NCBI RefSeq assembly: GCF_020509005.1
Contig: NC_063025.1
Coordinates: 124,001-188,000 of the forward strand
Reading direction: 5' to 3'
Origin: Fulvia fulva
Taxonomy: Eukaryota; Ascomycota; Dothideomycetes; Mycosphaerellales; Mycosphaerellaceae
Length of the DNA stretch: 64,000 nucleotides
This document shows, in pieces, positions 9,993 to 19,405 of the stretch. Every line of letters starts with the position of its first letter. Within the stretch, counting starts at the first letter, position 1. The notes below the pieces were generated by a model. It worked only from the letters and a program-made list of their open reading frames with translations. It was not told the DNA's origin and ran no database searches. Position numbers and translations under genes: made by a program.

Positions 9993-11086
9993 GCTAGGTA
10001 TTTGTTATCCCCTAGCAAGTTTTCCGTCTCCGTATATAGGGTCGTCTACGCTATATTATTTATCGTTAGCCTCTACTTTCTCTATAGTAGGCCTTAGCTT
10101 ATATCCTAGGATTTTCCTTAGTTTATTCCCCGGTTTAGCTCTTAGTATAGAATGTTCGTAAGGCTATAGCTCTCGTTAGTTACTATCTTTCGCTACTATT
10201 CGGGGTGAGGTCGCGCTTCCTAATTAGGGAGTTGTCCTCCGTAACTCCGTAACTCTAAGATCTACCGTTAGGGAAACGGAACCTTAGTTTTAGGGTTCTT
10301 TATACTACGATTACGCCGCCGCTAGTATAGGCGGGTCGCTACTACTTAAGTAGATTACTCGTCTTAATAAGGGCTATCGAATAGATAGTCCTCGTTAATA
10401 CTTTAGAATAACTCTAGGATATAGAGTTAGAGAGATATATAGAAAGTAGTTAGTAATAGAAGCCGAACTTACGGAGACGCGAGCCGTACTTAAATAAGTA
10501 GAAGCCGGTAGATAATAGAAGACTTTAGCGGAGAAGAGTTCTCTAAGCTAGCTAATAAGAGAGCTACTAGAATAGGTCTCTAGTTAAGATAGGCCTTAGC
10601 CTAATAGAGATATATCGGGGCCTAGAGAGTAGAAGCCTCCTACCTAGAATAGATAGGCGGATACCTTCTAAGACTACTTCCTATATATTAGGAGCTCGTA
10701 TCGAGTACGTACTAGGTTAAAACCGTCGCTCTCCGCCGAATATTATTAGGACGCCGTAAAGAATATCTTACTAGTATATTACTACGCGCGTATATAATAC
10801 TTCTAGGAAACGGGAAGCGTAATAAAAGAGAAGGATCTCTAGGCTTTCTTTAAGTAACTCGAGAAGGTATTTAGTAATAGTAACGAGAAGGCTAGAGCTC
10901 TAGAATAACTTATAAAGCTCCGTTACGCCTACGGCTAGCCTTAATACGATTACTAGATAAAATTTAACGGACTCCTACTAAGTAAAGGCGGAGAGAGCTA
11001 GAGTAACGATATAAAGATCGGGTACTTCCGTAATACCTTCTCGAACGCCGCGCGAATATATACGGCCGCTATAATAAAGAGAGAGG
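9993..11086 (+). mobile_element. Gypsy-3, 5' region and gag (RIP-mutated)
   Basis: RIP-saturated. From about 10400 an interrupted plus-strand frame resembles a retrotransposon Gag domain (charged helical stretches and, near the end, an FRNTFSNAA-like motif). The frame carries on at 18309 beyond the intact Gypsy-1, which duplicated agagg here. The stretch 9993-10400 may hold the 5' LTR and leader, but no second LTR copy is in the window, so its edges are undefined. Confidence 0.65.
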
Positions 11087-11270
11087 TGTCACGGGCAGCC
11101 CGCGACCCCTCACTGTAGCTGCGTCGGCCCGGCTGAACCGCGGACCTTCTGCATCGGGTTAGCGCGGCTTGGCTTTACTTTATAACTTCGCCGCGCCTCG
11201 CGCTCCTCTTTCGTAGCTTCGTAGAACAACAACTATCTCATTCGGACCCTATGGTACGCGCGCCCTTACA
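11087..11270 (+). repeat. Gypsy-1 5' LTR
   Basis: TGTCACGG to CCTTACA, identical to 18125-18308. It contains a TATA box and the stretch gtagaacaa (11221-11229) that is complementary to the primer-binding site. Confidence 0.97.
11181..11185 (+). promoter_or_regulatory. TATA box of Gypsy-1 LTR promoter
   Basis: tataa inside the LTR, about 40 bp upstream of the gtagaacaac stretch that would be the RNA 5' end if the element self-primes. No other TATA-like site is seen in the LTR. Confidence 0.5.
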
Positions 11271-11281
11271 GTTTGTTCTAC
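11271..11281 (+). other. Gypsy-1 primer-binding site, self-priming candidate
   Basis: The bases directly after the LTR, gtttgttctac, do not look like a tRNA 3'-end complement (no TGG start). Their reverse complement starts gtagaacaa, which is found in the LTR at 11221-11229 downstream of the TATA box. Pairing of an RNA 5' end with a site next to the LTR is the self-priming mechanism known for Tf1 and predicted for the sushi group. Confidence 0.6.
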
Positions 11282-11406
11282 CTTACTACCCAGATCGCGG
11301 ATCTAGGTAAGGGACGCGTAACAACAGGAACAGACAGAACCGCAGAACTCGAGAACGCGCAGAGCCGCATCAGAACACAGAACACGGTAAGGCGCACAGC
11401 GCGCAG

Positions 11407-13533
11407 ATGCCTAGAGAACGCAACGCGGCGACACCATCAGCAGGTGGTCGCGCGCTCGTAGACAGTCAGGATACAGGCACCGTCACGCCTCCCCCGAAAC
11501 CAGACAACATGACTTCACAAACAGCGAACGGCGGCATGCGACCGCCACCTAAGCCTAAGGGCAAAAGCAAGCAGCGCACATCTCTTTTCCCCGACCTCTC
11601 CTCTTTTCCTCAGAGTCAGACACAGGACGACAACCGGCGGGTCACAGTAGACACCGGTGTCGCGCTACAACAAGAGATTGATAAAGCTTACCAGAAGGCC
11701 TTCGAGCGAGAAGAAGGTGGTGAGATTGACTTTACAGAACTGTTCGAGTTCAAGCTCGAAGAGAACCCAGGCGGCGACCCAGACGAGGTGTATCTATCAC
11801 TCGACGAGGCAGAACACATTCTCGCATCCGAATACCAGAATGTCACCCCAGACAACCTCACGACCCTTGCATCCCAACACCCGAAGACCACCCACGACTT
11901 CGTGCTACAAGCAGTCAACACGGCAATTACTAAGGGCAGACAACTCGATGTAATAGAGCGAGCCAACGACCTCCAGAACACCCAGTACACCACGCTGTAC
12001 ACCGAATACGACCGCATCTACAAGATGCTGCGAAGTGAAGAGCTTGTCACACAGAAAATGGCAGCAGATCTCAAGAGCAAGAAGGATTGCGACCCAGCTA
12101 AGTTGCAAGAGCTGGGGAAGAAATACAAGGAAGCCAACAACCTGTGCAAGCAGTTCAGCGAGATCTGCGAGAAGGAGAAGAAGAAGGCACAAGATGCTGA
12201 GGCGAAGAACCAGGCCCTACAACAAGAAGTCGATGACCTGAAGGCTCGGCTTGAGGCAGGAGACACCACACAGAACGGAGGTAGGGGCCGCTCAGGCCGC
12301 CGACCCTCTCGTTCCCGCCCACGCGAGACCTCACTCGAGCAGCTATTGCGTAGGTATCGCGAAGCTGCTGGTGGAGGGGGCGGTGGCGGTGGTGGTGATA
12401 ACGATAACGATGGAGACGACGATGACCGTGGCGACAATGGCCGAGGACGTGACAACGACCGTCCGCGACCAGGACCCAACAACAGTCGTGACTCGAGAAT
12501 GCGCAACACCCGCACCCAGACACCACTGGTTGACCTTCCAGAACGTCTCTTCACCATTGACCGCACCCTCACTCGCGGCATGGAGATCGGCAAGGGTGTG
12601 CCCGACCCTAAGCACTTCAAGAACGATGACGACCCCAATTTCGACAGCTGGTACAGCAGTGTTCTCCTAAAGCTGACTGTAGCAACCTTCCGCACTGAGG
12701 CAGATGGTCTGCGCTTCGTGTATGGGTGGACACAAGGTGATCCTCAGCGAAGCATCAAGCCGAGGATCCCTGTGCCTGGACAGCAGTCCTTCAACGAGTT
12801 CAAGACTGGAGAAGAGTTATTAGACTGGATGACACGCCAATATGGCACACGCAATGAGGGAACCAAGGCTATGGTTGACATTGCTACCTGCAAGCAAGAA
12901 CAAGGCGAAACCTTTGTAGCCTTCCATGCCCGCTACTCGAAGTTGCGCGCCTGGATGTCATGGACCGATGAGACCGAGCTCATGCTGTTCCGTAACCGAC
13001 TGAACCGCAAGTACTTCATCAAGACCTTCGGCGACCGCGAAGTCGACCGCCGCCTAGACAGCATGCAAGACGTTATCGAGGAGTGCACCGCACTGGACGA
13101 GAGTTTCTACGAGACAGATCGACTATACCCGCAGAAGGAGCGCCCCCGGGGCAATGGCAACTCGAACAGCAATGGCGGCCAGAACAACCAGAACAACGGC
13201 AACGCAGTTGCTAGTGCCGCTGCCGGTGTAGCAGGTGCCTTGGTACAGCGCCCACTACAGTACGCTAGTACCAAGAAGAAGGAGGATCTGCCGACACATC
13301 TACAGAACCTGCCTACGCTCAACCGTGAGCAGCGCGAAGACCTTAAGAAGCAGGGTAAGTGCTACCGCTGCCGTACAGGTTCTCACGTGTCGACCAACCC
13401 TAAATGCCCAATGTATGGGTACGATGGCGACTATCGCCCACCGCGTCCACGCAATACCACGCCGAATCCGAACGCGAACCTCAGTTCCCTAGCCGCCGAT
13501 CCGCGGCAGGGAAATGGCACGACCGCTGCCTAA
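11407..13533 (+). CDS. Gypsy-1 Gag
   Basis: Structural Gag of 708 residues, long for a fungal Gypsy element. Order: a proline/threonine-rich N-terminus; a long charged helical region likely to form coiled coil (about 180-285); a basic SR/RP segment; a glycine run followed by an Asp/Asn/Gly/Arg-rich low-complexity stretch (about 320-360); a retrotransposon Gag domain (about 390-570, with LLDWMTRQYG and FVAFHARYSKLRAW); an Asn/Gln-rich linker; and a zinc knuckle (about 651-666), CYRCRTGSHVSTNPKC, spaced CX2CX4HX6C and therefore atypical. The ATG at 11407 is the first long-frame ATG after the LTR. The stop at 13531-13533 lies 130 bp inside the pol frame. The heptamer GGGAAAT at 13509-13515 and a hairpin are placed to let some ribosomes shift into pol. 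Confidence 0.95.
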   Translation: MPRERNAATPSAGGRALVDSQDTGTVTPPPKPDNMTSQTANGGMRPPPKPKGKSKQRTSLFPDLSSFPQSQTQDDNRRVTVDTGVALQQEIDKAYQKAFEREEGGEIDFTELFEFKLEENPGGDPDEVYLSLDEAEHILASEYQNVTPDNLTTLASQHPKTTHDFVLQAVNTAITKGRQLDVIERANDLQNTQYTTLYTEYDRIYKMLRSEELVTQKMAADLKSKKDCDPAKLQELGKKYKEANNLCKQFSEICEKEKKKAQDAEAKNQALQQEVDDLKARLEAGDTTQNGGRGRSGRRPSRSRPRETSLEQLLRRYREAAGGGGGGGGGDNDNDGDDDDRGDNGRGRDNDRPRPGPNNSRDSRMRNTRTQTPLVDLPERLFTIDRTLTRGMEIGKGVPDPKHFKNDDDPNFDSWYSSVLLKLTVATFRTEADGLRFVYGWTQGDPQRSIKPRIPVPGQQSFNEFKTGEELLDWMTRQYGTRNEGTKAMVDIATCKQEQGETFVAFHARYSKLRAWMSWTDETELMLFRNRLNRKYFIKTFGDREVDRRLDSMQDVIEECTALDESFYETDRLYPQKERPRGNGNSNSNGGQNNQNNGNAVASAAAGVAGALVQRPLQYASTKKKEDLPTHLQNLPTLNREQREDLKKQGKCYRCRTGSHVSTNPKCPMYGYDGDYRPPRPRNTTPNPNANLSSLAADPRQGNGTTAA

Positions 13534-13551
13534 GCGTGGTAGACAGCGGTC
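13509..13551 (+). promoter_or_regulatory. Predicted -1 ribosomal frameshift signal (slippery heptamer plus hairpin)
   Basis: In the gag frame the sequence reads G GGA AAT, fitting X XXY YYZ. Five nucleotides later comes a perfect 8-bp stem, gaccgctg (13521-13528) with cagcggtc (13544-13551), with a 15-nt loop containing the gag stop codon. Slippage by -1 leads directly into the pol frame. Heptamer and most of the stem persist in the RIP-mutated copy at 6254-6296. Confidence 0.75.
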
Positions 13552-16500
13552 ACCCGAACTTCCTAGGACAGAAAGAGCATGAGATTGAGAGACACGGAAC
13601 GCAAGAGACGGTAACAGACTATAGTGAGGAGCTTAAGATATCGGCATGCGCACTGGATAAGCAACAGCCAGCTGTGTACCCTCACATAGTGTTACCCGTA
13701 ATGATACAACAGAGAAAGGCTCGAGGCCTTGTAGATTCTGCTTCCACCTCTCTCTTTCTTGACTGGAAATTCACACGCAAATACACAATACCCCTGATCC
13801 CTTTGACGCAAAGCCGACGACTAACACTGGGAGATGGAACGGCCACTGCGCGGCAGATTACACACGCGGCCCCTGTAGACGTAGTCATAGGCGATCATCA
13901 CGAGCAAATGTTATGCTACGTCACCGACCTCGAATACGACATCGTCTTTGGCCTGCCGTGGCTTACAGCGCACAACCCAAACATCTTCTGGGAGACAGGC
14001 GAGGTGGCATTCAGGTCGGATTACTGCTTTGGTCACTGTCTACAGAATAAGACACCGACAACAGTGCAATCCCTGAACCACCGCGAGAAGAAGAAGCAGG
14101 CACCAGTACGGTACGGACCAGAGCCCTTCACTGGAGATGTAGCGAGCTTCACAGCAGGAGGAGCAGAGCTGAATGCCTCATCATATGACCTGGAAGACAT
14201 AGACGATGAAGAAGTGGACTGCCAGGGCGTTTCTCAACGCGCGTGGGGGATGTACGCGCACCGGCCTGGGGCTGAGTGCTTCTACATCATGCCCACTAGG
14301 CGTGAGAGCGACGGCGGAGAGCTTAAGCTGAGTGCAATGGCTGCTGATGATCTGGACCAATTCTTGAACAAGCAGTTCAATCACAACCCGAAGGAGAAGT
14401 TGCCGCCAATGTACCACGATATTGCGGACGCTTTCTCAGCTAAGGATCATGAAGGACTCCCACCTCACCGACTAGGCGTAGATCATGAGATTCACATTAA
14501 GCCTGATGGTCCACAAGAGCCACCATACCGCAAGCCCTACGGCCTAGCTGAGAAGGAGAACGAGGCAGTTAAAAAATGGCTAGACGAGCAAACATCTGAA
14601 GGGAAGGTGCGGAAAGCAGGGCAAAAGACGAACCAGTCTCCTGCACCAGTGCTAGTGGTACGTAAGCCTGGAGGTGGGCTGCGTGTTTGTATCGACTACA
14701 GAGGATTGAATGCGATCACTATCAAGAACCGGTATCCGATTCCCTTGATACAAGAGACGCTCAACCGCATGCACGGCAAGAAGTACTTCACAAAGCTGGA
14801 CATTGTAGCAGCCTTCAACAAGTTACGGATAGCTGAAGGGCACGAGTGGTTGACAGCGTTTGCGACACGATACGGCATCTACGAGTGTCTAGTGTTGCCA
14901 TTCGGCTTGTGCAACGGACCAGCATCGTTCCAATCATACATCAACAAGGTCTTGCAAGAACACCTAGACGACTTTGTGTCGGCCTACCTGGATGACGTAC
15001 TTATCTTCAGTGACACCTTGGAGGAGCACATTGAACACGTGCGGAAGGTTCTCACCAAGCTACGCGATGCAGGACTTACAGTGGACATCGACAAAAGCGA
15101 ATTCCACCAACAGAAGGTGAAGTATCTTGGGCTAATCATAACCCCTGACGGCATCGAGATGGACCCCGAGAAACTCGAATGTATTCAGACATGGGAAGCT
15201 CCTGAGAACCTGAAGGATGTCCAGGCCTTCCTTGGATTTGCCAACTTCTACAGGCGATTCATCGAAGCATTTTCGCGCATAGCTGCTCCTCTCACAAACC
15301 TGACCAAGTCGGACGGACCAAGCAATCACAAGAACAGAAGGATTCAATGGTCACTAGATTGCCAACGAGCCTTTGACAATTTGAAAGCTGCGTTCAGCAA
15401 AGCCGGCATGCTCGCACATTACGTGCCAGGCAGGGAAACAGTAATAGAGACAGATTCTTCAGATTTTGTGAACGCCGGCGTGCTTTCGCAGTATGACGAG
15501 AATGGTGTGCTACATCCTGTGGCCTTCTACTCGAAGAAGTTGAGTCCACAGGAGTGCAATTATGAAATCTATGATAAGGAACTGTTAGCCATCATCAAGG
15601 CTTTTGAGGAATGGAGACCCGAGCTCGCCTGCGAGGCAGATGATGAGGACTCACAGCCAGTCAAGATTTACACCGACCACAAGAACCTGGAATACTTCAT
15701 GACGACAAAGCAGCTAAATCGGCGACAAGCGCGTTGGGCTGAGTTCTTGTCACAGTTCAACTTCAAGATAATATACCGTCCAGGACTTCAAGGTACAAAG
15801 CCAGACAGCCTGACGAGACGCAGCCAGGACCTTCCGCAGGGGGTGGACGACCCTCGGAACCAGCATCAGCATCAGACATTGCTGCCTCCTAAGCGATTCC
15901 TTAAGATCGCCTCACTACAGGCAACAGTAGAAGATGCGCCGGAAGAAGAGGAACCAGTACCGCTAAACCCTGAAGCTGAAGAGTTTATGCCTACAGAACG
16001 AGATGCGCCTACTGAACAACCGGCGACGCGTGAAAGTCAGCGGGAAGCCGAACTCGAGTATCGAATGTCGACGGCGTACGTAACCGATAACGAGCTCAAG
16101 ACCGCGATTAAGGACCTGCAGAAAGACCGCACTCCTACACTGCTACAGAGAGCGAAGATTCACCCAGCACACTGCAAAGTGGATGGCGACCTGCTATATG
16201 TTCGAAACCAATACGACGGCTGGAGCTTATGGGTACCAAATGACCAAGCTTTACAGACCAGGATAATCAAGATAAACCATGACGCTCCAGCAGCAGGCCA
16301 TCCAGGACGAGCTCGCACTTATGAACTCGTAGCACGTGAATTCTACTGGCCTGGATTAGCGAGATCCGTGCGCAGATACACCGCGAATTGCCGCACCTGC
16401 CGTACAACAAAATCTCTGCACTCCCAGCCACTAGGATTACTACAGCCACTTCCTGTTCCAGATCGGCCTTGGAAACACATTGCAGTCGACTTCGTTGTCG

Positions 16501-18200
16501 GACTCCCAGACAGCACTCTTGACGGCATGGTCTACAACAACATTATGACCGTCACTGACAGGCTCACTAAGGAAGTCGAGCTGATCCCTATTGGCGCAAT
16601 GACAGCACAGAATACGGCAAGGCTTTTCCTCAAACATGTGTTCTGTCGGCGCGGGTTTCCTGACACCATTACATCAGACCGTGGCAAGCAGTGGGTTGCT
16701 ACCTTCTGGAAGAAACTCTGCAAGATGCTCCGCACAAATCGCAAGCTGAGTTCTTCGTATCACCCAGAAACTGATGGACAGTCAGAACGCACTAACCAGG
16801 CGATGGAACAGTATCTCCGCATGTTCACCAACGAGGCACAGGATGACTGGGCAGAATGGCTGTGCCTTGCTCAGTTCGCGATCAACAATCACCTGTCTGA
16901 GACTACTGGTGTGTCGCCGTTCTACGCCACCTTAGGATACAACCCTGAGTTCATAGAGCGAGTTGACCTGAACGCTGGAAAGGAGGGAGGACTGACCACT
17001 CTCCAGCGACTGGACGCGCGATCAGCAGAAACCTTTGTGCGTCGAATTTGCGAGCTTCACAAACACCTTCAAGAGAATATGCGAATGTCACAAGCTCTCC
17101 AAGCAGAGGCAGCAAACCGCCACCGAAGCATTCCTCCAGACTACAAGGTGGGTGATTGGGTGTATCTTAGCACCAAGAACATCCGCACGACTCGGCCATC
17201 TAAGAAGCTGGACAGGAGATATGCCGGCCCTTACCAGATCACGGAAGTTATGCCGGCCAGACTCTCTTATCGACTGAAACTATCAGACGCTCTAGTAGGA
17301 CTTGATAACTGCTTCCACACCTCACTACTACAACGAGCCGACCACCCCGATTTCCCACCACTTGAAGGGCAGCATCTGGCGCCGCCACCACCGATAACTA
17401 TCGAACCTGACACCACCGAGGCTGATGCAGCAGCCGATGTAGTGGCAGCACCTACGCACATGTACGAGGTGGAAAAGATCCTTGACATGTACACCCGTAA
17501 GCGGGCAGGCAAGGTGAAGAAGGGGCACAAGCGCAAAGTAGATACATGGTACAAGGTGAAATGGGCTGGATATCAGAACGAAGAGGATGGTGAGACCTGG
17601 CAACCTGCAGAGGACATGCTTGAACACGCAGCCGCCGCTGTTGCAGACTTTCACCATAACCGGCCGGAGTTGTCTACGCCTGTAGGCTTCGCAGCTCCAT
17701 CTGACTGGTCCCTACCAGCCACTGAGATACTCGGGCTCAACTCGATCAGGGTCATTCCGAAAGACACCGTCACGAATGAGTCGCCTCGAGCCTTGCCTCT
17801 AATAGAATCTGCTCCGCACATATTCGATACTCGAGTGGAGCCTACAGAGCCTGCAATGATACCCAACTTTGGTCATAAGGATCATACGCGAGTGCGAGCC
17901 GAAGACAGACTTAGATCTGGGGCAAGCCAGCTAACTAGGCAACATGTTTCTCGAAGGAAGCCGGTCGAGGATAGTCTTGATAGAGCGAATGCGATGTTAT
18001 CGGATGACGACAGGGCACTAGAGGATGATTCGGCGTTCGCGCGATTATGGAGCTCGACAGGCAAGTGGCCTCACAAGGTGAATAACGCTCAGAGGACTGA
18101 GGCGTGTTTTGGGAGGGGGGGTACTGTCACGGGCAGCCCGCGACCCCTCACTGTAGCTGCGTCGGCCCGGCTGAACCGCGGACCTTCTGCATCGGGTTAG
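13515..18200 (+). CDS. Gypsy-1 Pol polyprotein (PR-RT-RH-IN-chromodomain)
   Basis: About 1,560 residues if entered by -1 frameshift at 13515; the frame is open from 13404. Protease motif GLVDSASTS near 13725. RT with KPGGGLRVCIDYRGLN, LPFGLCNGPASFQ and the catalytic AYLDDVLIFS near 14985. RNase H with ETDSSDF and [10 protein letters not shown]. Integrase HHCC zinc region near 16280-16400 (GHPGRARTYELV, then CRTCR), DDE residues in VDFVVGLPDS, TSDRGKQW and TDGQSERTNQ, and a GPY/F region (RRYAGPYQI) near 17220. A chromodomain at about 17460-17620 has YEVEKILD, KVKWAGYQNEEDGETWQPAEDM, a chromovirus hallmark believed to bind H3K9-methylated chromatin. The frame runs through the polypurine tract and 76 bp into the 3' LTR before TAG, so the last 25 residues are encoded by the LTR. 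Confidence 0.95.
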   Translation, partial: WHDRCLSVVDSGHPNFLGQKEHEIERHGTQETVTDYSEELKISACALDKQQPAVYPHIVLPVMIQQRKARGLVDSASTSLFLDWKFTRKYTIPLIPLTQSRRLTLGDGTATARQITHAAPVDVVIGDHHEQMLCYVTDLEYDIVFGLPWLTAHNPNIFWETGEVAFRSDYCFGHCLQNKTPTTVQSLNHREKKKQAPVRYGPEPFTGDVASFTAGGAELNASSYDLEDIDDEEVDCQGVSQRAWGMYAHRPGAECFYIMPTRRESDGGELKLSAMAADDLDQFLNKQFNHNPKEKLPPMYHDIADAFSAKDHEGLPPHRLGVDHEIHIKPDGPQEPPYRKPYGLAEKENEAVKKWLDEQTSEGKVRKAGQKTNQSPAPVLVVRKPGGGLRVCIDYRGLNAITIKNRYPIPLIQETLNRMHGKKYFTKLDIVAAFNKLRIAEGHEWLTAFATRYGIYECLVLPFGLCNGPASFQSYINKVLQEHLDDFVSAYLDDVLIFSDTLEEHIEHVRKVLTKLRDAGLTVDIDKSEFHQQKVKYLGLIITPDGIEMDPEKLECIQTWEAPENLKDVQAFLGFANFYRRFIEAFSRIAAPLTNLTKSDGPSNHKNRRIQWSLDCQRAFDNLKAAFSKAGMLAHYVPGRETVIETDSSDFVNAGVLSQYDENGVLHPVAFYSKKLSPQECNYEIYDKELLAIIKAFEEWRPELACEADDEDSQPVKIYTDHKNLEYFMTTKQLNRRQARWAEFLSQFNFKIIYRPGLQGTKPDSLTRRSQDLPQGVDDPRNQHQHQTLLPPKRFLKIASLQATVEDAPEEEEPVPLNPEAEEFMPTERDAPTEQPATRESQREAELEYRMSTAYVTDNELKTAIKDLQKDRTPTLLQRAKIHPAHCKVDGDLLYVRNQYDGWSLWVPNDQALQTRIIKINHDAPAAGHPGRARTYELVAREFYWPGLARSVRRYTANCRTCRTTKSLHSQPLGLLQPLPVPDRPWKHIAVDFVVGLPDSTLDGMVYNNIMTVTDRLTKEVELIPIGAMTAQNTARLFLKHVFCRRGFPDTITSDRGKQWVATFWKKLCKMLRTNRKLSSSYHPETDGQSERTNQAMEQYLRMFTNEAQDDWAEWLCLAQFAINNHLSETTGVSPFYATLGYNPEFIERVDLNAGKEGGLTTLQRLDARSAETFVRRICELHKHLQENMRMSQALQAEAANRHRSIPPDYKVGDWVYLSTKNIRTTRPSKKLDRRYAGPYQITEVMPARLSYRLKLSDALVGLDNCFHTSLLQRADHPDFPPLEGQHLAPPPPITIEPDTTEADAAADVVAAPTHMYEVEKILDMYTRKRAGKVKKGHKRKVDTWYKVKWAGYQNEEDGETWQPAEDMLEHAAAAVADFHHNRPELSTPVGFAAPSDWSLPATEILGLNSIRVIPKDTVTNESPRALPLIESAPHIFDTRVEPTEPAMIPNFGHKDHTRVRAEDRLRSGASQLTRQHVSRRKPVEDSLDRANAMLSDDDRALEDDSAFARLWSSTGKWPHKVNNAQRTEACFGRGGTVTGSPRPLTVAASARLNRGPSASG
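18111..18121 (+). other. Gypsy-1 polypurine tract
   Basis: gggagggggg plus g just before the 3' LTR; primer site for plus-strand DNA. It is translated as part of the pol frame. Confidence 0.85.
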
Positions 18201-18308
18201 CGCGGCTTGGCTTTACTTTATAACTTCGCCGCGCCTCGCGCTCCTCTTTCGTAGCTTCGTAGAACAACAACTATCTCATTCGGACCCTATGGTACGCGCG
18301 CCCTTACA
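18125..18308 (+). repeat. Gypsy-1 3' LTR
   Basis: Identical to the 5' LTR; followed by the duplicated target agagg. Confidence 0.97.
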
Positions 18309-19390
18309 AGAGGATTACTACGACTTTATAGAGGAGGTAGAACAAATTATAACTTATCTAGAAGACACCGATTAGTTTCAAAACGCTAATAAGAAGTAGA
18401 GAGATAACTATAAGAACTCCGGTATAACTACTACGGTATCTACTTAAGTATAGTAGAGACCGACCGTTACTCGTATCGACGCTAATAGGGATACTATAAT
18501 AGTACCGACTCGTATAGATAGAGGCCGGTTAAGAAGCCGTAAAGATAGTTAGGATAATAAGGGTAAGTAGAGAGCAAAATAGGTCGATACTTCGGAGAGA
18601 GAGAGACGCTAAGAAGAAAAGCTCTCTTTCCGCTATAAAGTAGCCGGATACCGCGTAAGCGAGTATCTATACGCCCTAGCGATGTCCCTAGCTAAGATTA
18701 ACGCGGCTAGCGTAGATCCTATTTTAGAGGACGATAAATTTAAGTCGGACTCTAAAGAAGGGGGAAAAGAGTAGCTCCTAACTAAAGGCTAGTATTAGGA
18801 GCCGAGAAGGAGGTAATAGTAAAGGGGTAGAATAAGATAAAGGGCTCTATAAACGGGAACCTAGTATATATAGACGTAACTCTTAACTAAAGCTTCGGTA
18901 CTTTCGCTCTTATTAATAAAGGATACTAATACTACGCTATTATTAACGGGGACCTAGTAAAAGGTCTCGGCCTCCCGTATATTAGCTATAAATACCGAAA
19001 AGCGAAAGGGTTTACGACGATAATATAAAACTCAATTAAAGGAGTTATTATATTCTAGATAGAAATTGTTAGTTACCGTTAGATTATCTATATATATATA
19101 TAGTACTAGACCTATTCTCCCCTTTAATTCTTAGTAATCCCTAGAAATAGTATAATAAGATCCGGACCGTACTAGATAAATACTAGTACTACTATAGGTT
19201 AGCTAAGTAGTAGGTACGAGAAGGAAGAAACTACTACGAAAGGGAGGTAGCCGACGAATATATAACGGTAGCCGCCGTAACGGTAGAGGATATTAAGAAA
19301 GCCCTAAGAATAAAGGAGTCTCTTACTAATAAGGTATTAATAAAGTACCTACCTCTAGAACTATAGGATATACTTCTACTATTCTCTATA
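18309..19390 (+). mobile_element. Gypsy-3, end of gag and protease region (RIP-mutated)
   Basis: Continues the Gag frame interrupted at 11086, then (about 18830-19130) shows a retropepsin-like stretch, FGTFALI followed by CQYYAIINGDLV, with the catalytic triplet damaged. The frame is broken by many RIP-type stops. It ends at YKADK, where a LINE inserted; the same pol frame resumes at 22572 on the other side of the target duplication. Confidence 0.7.
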
Positions 19391-19405
19391 TATAAAGCGG
19401 ATAAG

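Larger units (their letters stand above)
11087..18308 (+). mobile_element. Intact Gypsy-1 chromovirus (Tf1/sushi type), 7222 bp
   Basis: Two 184-bp LTRs (11087-11270 and 18125-18308) are identical by eye, and 5-bp duplications agagg (11082-11086, 18309-18313) flank the element. Inside are a primer site, gag, pol in the -1 frame, and a polypurine tract. There is no internal stop and no RIP signature, although at least three RIP-mutated relatives lie in the same window. This is a very recent insertion, into the gag of Gypsy-3. Confidence 0.97.

Noticed and set aside
12018..12695. 225-codon minus-strand ORF opposite Gypsy-1 gag
   Set aside because: Low-complexity Ser/Arg/Pro translation created by the Gly/Asp-rich and charged gag codons on the other strand; it lies fully inside gag.
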